From: Nitratireductor luteus
GTDB taxonomy: Bacteria; Pseudomonadota; Alphaproteobacteria; Rhizobiales; Rhizobiaceae
Reading direction: 5' to 3'
Assembly (NCBI RefSeq): GCF_026162365.1
Contig: NZ_JAOANW010000008.1
Coordinates: 186,001 to 250,000, forward strand
Length of the DNA: 64,000 nucleotides
This document shows positions 62,132 through 64,000 of the stretch, piece by piece. The notes under the pieces are model-generated. The model worked only from the letters and a program-made list of their open reading frames with translations. It was not told where the DNA came from and searched no databases. Both the position numbers and the translations under genes were made by a program. Position 1 is the first letter of the stretch. Every line of letters starts with the position of its first letter.

Positions 62132-63808
62132 TCAGCTTGCCGCCAGTGCATTCTCCTGCAAAAGCCGCTCGGCCGCCGCGCGCGCTTCCTCCGTCACCGT
62201 GGCGCCAGCCAGCATGCGCGCGATCTCTTCCTGGCGCGCATCCCGGTCCATCACGGCGATCCCTGTCGCCACGCGGTCATGCCCGCCTGTCTTGGCGATC
62301 AGGTAATGCGTGCCGGCCCGGGCGGCCACCTGCGGCGCATGGGTGACCGAAAGGACCTGGATGCGGCTTGCCAGCCGCGCCAGCCGCTGGCCGATGGCAT
62401 CGGCCACCGCCCCGCCCACGCCGGTGTCTATTTCGTCGAAGACCAGCGTCGGCGCCGAACCCCTGTCGGCAAGCGCTACCTTCAGCGCCAGCAGAAAGCG
62501 CGAAAGCTCACCGCCCGACGCCACTTTCATGATCGGCCCCGGACGTGTGCCCGGATTCGTCTGCACCCAGAACTCGACCCGATCGATGCCCTCTTCCATG
62601 CGGTCTTCGGGCGCACTGTCGATCTGCACCAAAAAGCGGGCGCGCTCCAGTTTCAGCGCCGGCAGTTCCGCCATCACCGCAGCGGCGAGCGTCTCCGCAG
62701 TGGCCTGGCGCGCCTCGGAAAGCCGGGCGGCGGCGGCATCGAAAGCATCGCGCCGCTCCACCGTGCCCTTCTCCAGCATGCCCAGCCGCTCTTCGCCCGC
62801 ATCGAGATCGGCCAGATCGTTGTCCATCCGGTCGCGCAGTACCGCCAGTTCATCGACCGTCACATTGTGCTTGCGCGCCACCGCACGCAGCGCGAAGAGG
62901 CGTTCTTCGGCCTGGTCCAGCCGCTGGGGATCGAACTCGCTCGCCCGCATGGCCTCGTCCACTGCGCTTTGCGCCGCGTCGAGCGAGATCAGCGCCTCGT
63001 CGAGCGAGGTGATGATATCTTCCAGAAGCCCCGGCGCTTCCTGCGCCTTGCGCTGCAGCCGGCGCAGCAGGCTCGCCAGCGCCGGCAGCGGCGATGTCTG
63101 ACCCGACAGCACCTCCTGCGCATCGGCGATATCGGCAGCGGTCTTCTCCGCCCGCATCATCCGGGCGCGTTCGTCGGCAAGTTCCGTTTCTTCGCCTGGC
63201 CGCGGGTCGAGCTTCGACAATTCCTCCACGGAGGCGCGCAGAAAATCGGCCTCACGTGCGGCCGCTTCGACCCTGGCCTTGTGACGGGCAAGCTCCTGCT
63301 CGGCCTGACGCCATGCGCGCCAGGCGGCGCGAACCTCGCCGGCCAGCGACCCCAGGCCGCCAAAGGCGTCGATCAGATCGCGGTGCGCCGAGGCATCCAC
63401 CAGCGCACGCTCATCATGCTGGCCGTGTATCTCCACAAGAGCACGCCCGACCTGCCGCATGAGCGCGACGCTGGAAGGCTGGTCGTTGATGAAAACGCGG
63501 GTGCGCCCGTCCGCCGTCTGCACGCGCCGCAATATGATGTCGCCATCATCGTCAACGGCGTTTTCGCGCAACAGATCGCGGGCCGGATGCACCGTCGGCA
63601 CATCGAAAACCGCGATCACCTGCCCCTGATCCGCGCCGTGGCGCACCAGCGATGCGTCGCCGCGCGCGCCCAGCGCCAGGGAAAGCGAATCGAGCAGGAT
63701 GGATTTGCCCGCACCGGTCTCTCCCGTCAGCACCGAAAGCCCGGCTGAGAAATCGATATCGAGCCGTTCGATCAGGACAATATCGCGGATCGAAAGGTGC
63801 GCGAGCAT
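62132..63808 (-). CDS. recN: DNA repair protein RecN
   Basis: A 558-residue SMC-like ATPase for double-strand-break repair. Walker A is LTGETGAGKSILLDSLSLAL near the N-terminus. A central coiled coil (about 150-360) with AWRAWRQAEQELARHKARVE carries the two arms. The C-terminus has MKVASGGELSRFLLALKVAL (signature) and LVFDEIDTGVGGAVADAIGQ (Walker B). The start is the ATG at 63808 (MLAHLSIRDIVLIE), 7 bases after the bamD stop. The order bamD-recN-ligA is typical of Rhizobiales. Confidence 0.97.
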   Translation of the reverse strand: MLAHLSIRDIVLIERLDIDFSAGLSVLTGETGAGKSILLDSLSLALGARGDASLVRHGADQGQVIAVFDVPTVHPARDLLRENAVDDDGDIILRRVQTADGRTRVFINDQPSSVALMRQVGRALVEIHGQHDERALVDASAHRDLIDAFGGLGSLAGEVRAAWRAWRQAEQELARHKARVEAAAREADFLRASVEELSKLDPRPGEETELADERARMMRAEKTAADIADAQEVLSGQTSPLPALASLLRRLQRKAQEAPGLLEDIITSLDEALISLDAAQSAVDEAMRASEFDPQRLDQAEERLFALRAVARKHNVTVDELAVLRDRMDNDLADLDAGEERLGMLEKGTVERRDAFDAAAARLSEARQATAETLAAAVMAELPALKLERARFLVQIDSAPEDRMEEGIDRVEFWVQTNPGTRPGPIMKVASGGELSRFLLALKVALADRGSAPTLVFDEIDTGVGGAVADAIGQRLARLASRIQVLSVTHAPQVAARAGTHYLIAKTGGHDRVATGIAVMDRDARQEEIARMLAGATVTEEARAAAERLLQENALAAS

Positions 63809-63815
63809 GAAGCGT

Positions 63816-64000
63816 CTAGGAGCCAGCCCCCACAATCAGGCCTGCGGCTTTCGAAATCCAGGAGCCGGTATTCTCTCTCGGCTCCAGCCCGCCCGATTGC
63901 AGAAGTGCGTAGGAATCCTTGTACCAATCGCTTTCGGGGAAATTATGCCCCAGAACGGCGGCGGCCGTCTGCGCTTCAGACGCGATGCCCATGGCGAAAT
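63816..64000 (-). CDS. bamD: Outer-membrane assembly lipoprotein BamD, C-terminal part only
   Basis: The last 61 codons are visible; the gene continues past the right edge. [20 protein letters not shown] followed by [13 protein letters not shown] is the conserved C-terminal end of BamD (ComL/YfiO), whose TPR repeats help the Bam complex insert outer-membrane beta-barrels such as the TamA encoded in this window. Start and lipobox are not visible. Confidence 0.88.
   Translation of the reverse strand, partial: FAMGIASEAQTAAAVLGHNFPESDWYKDSYALLQSGGLEPRENTGSWISKAAGLIVGAGS

Overview
The window is a GC-rich chromosomal segment of an alphaproteobacterium, most probably Hyphomicrobiales (Rhizobiales) and perhaps close to Phyllobacteriaceae/Mesorhizobium; the genus is inferred, not proven. 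The evidence is the two-piece, circularly permuted tmRNA encoding the tag ANDNYAEARLAA, two BA14K-family proteins, the alphaproteobacterial type of SspB, promoters of the EcfG general-stress type (GGAAC-N16/17-CGTT), and several short dispersed palindromic repeats of the kind common in rhizobial intergenic regions. There is no prophage, insertion sequence or CRISPR array. Most genes are housekeeping genes.

Layout. 1-2.2 kb: a beta-oxidation pair (fadJ-like, cut by the left edge, and a thiolase), minus strand. 2.5-9.1 kb: tamA-tamB for outer-membrane protein assembly. 9.3-10.8 kb: a stress-promoter-driven small protein, a lower-GC DUF2726 membrane protein and tRNA-Lys(CUU). 11-14.7 kb: PhzF-like enzyme, endo/exonuclease/phosphatase-family protein and two BA14K proteins. 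14.7-18.8 kb: ilvC with a TetR-type regulator, a ytfH/ytfG-like HxlR-reductase pair and pdxJ. 19-23.2 kb: SpoIIAA-like protein, RecD-like helicase, a secreted GH9 cellulase and a LysE exporter. 23.3-25.9 kb: ilvI-ilvH behind a transcription attenuator with a branched-chain-rich leader peptide. 26-31.3 kb: HerA-type ATPase, GGDEF protein, miaA, serB, GNAT acetyltransferase. 31.3-37.1 kb (minus strand): thyA-folA-hflK-hflC-(terminator)-DUF2065-degP, preceded by a DUF2853 gene. 37.3-41 kb: ssrA (tmRNA), a Bcr/CflA efflux pump with divergent TetR regulator, sspB, DUF4169 and a ribbon-helix-helix protein. 41-48.6 kb: a very large AsmA protein, an FAD-linked oxidase, a hotdog thioesterase and a ClC channel. 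48.7-56.7 kb: small proteins, VOC protein, uvrD/pcrA, an acidic secreted protein, a hexapeptide acetyltransferase, a SCO protein, prmA and a DUF1127-like protein. 57-64 kb: Xaa-Pro aminopeptidase, azlCD, then ligA-recN-bamD (bamD cut by the right edge).

Functional links. Branched-chain amino acids recur: synthesis (ilvIH, ilvC), control (ilv attenuator) and export (azlCD; LysE is a candidate). Protein quality control is another theme: tmRNA and SspB feed tagged proteins to ClpXP, HflKC modulates FtsH, and DegP works in the periplasm. Envelope biogenesis is covered by tamAB, a large AsmA protein and bamD. Points worth a second look are the apparently leaderless transcripts (ilv leader peptide, the TetR gene at 39178, the 53-residue membrane protein at 54841), the two EcfG-type promoters in front of uncharacterised small proteins, the likely CTG start of the AsmA protein, the palindromic operators next to regulators, and the GH9 cellulase without cellulose-synthesis neighbours.
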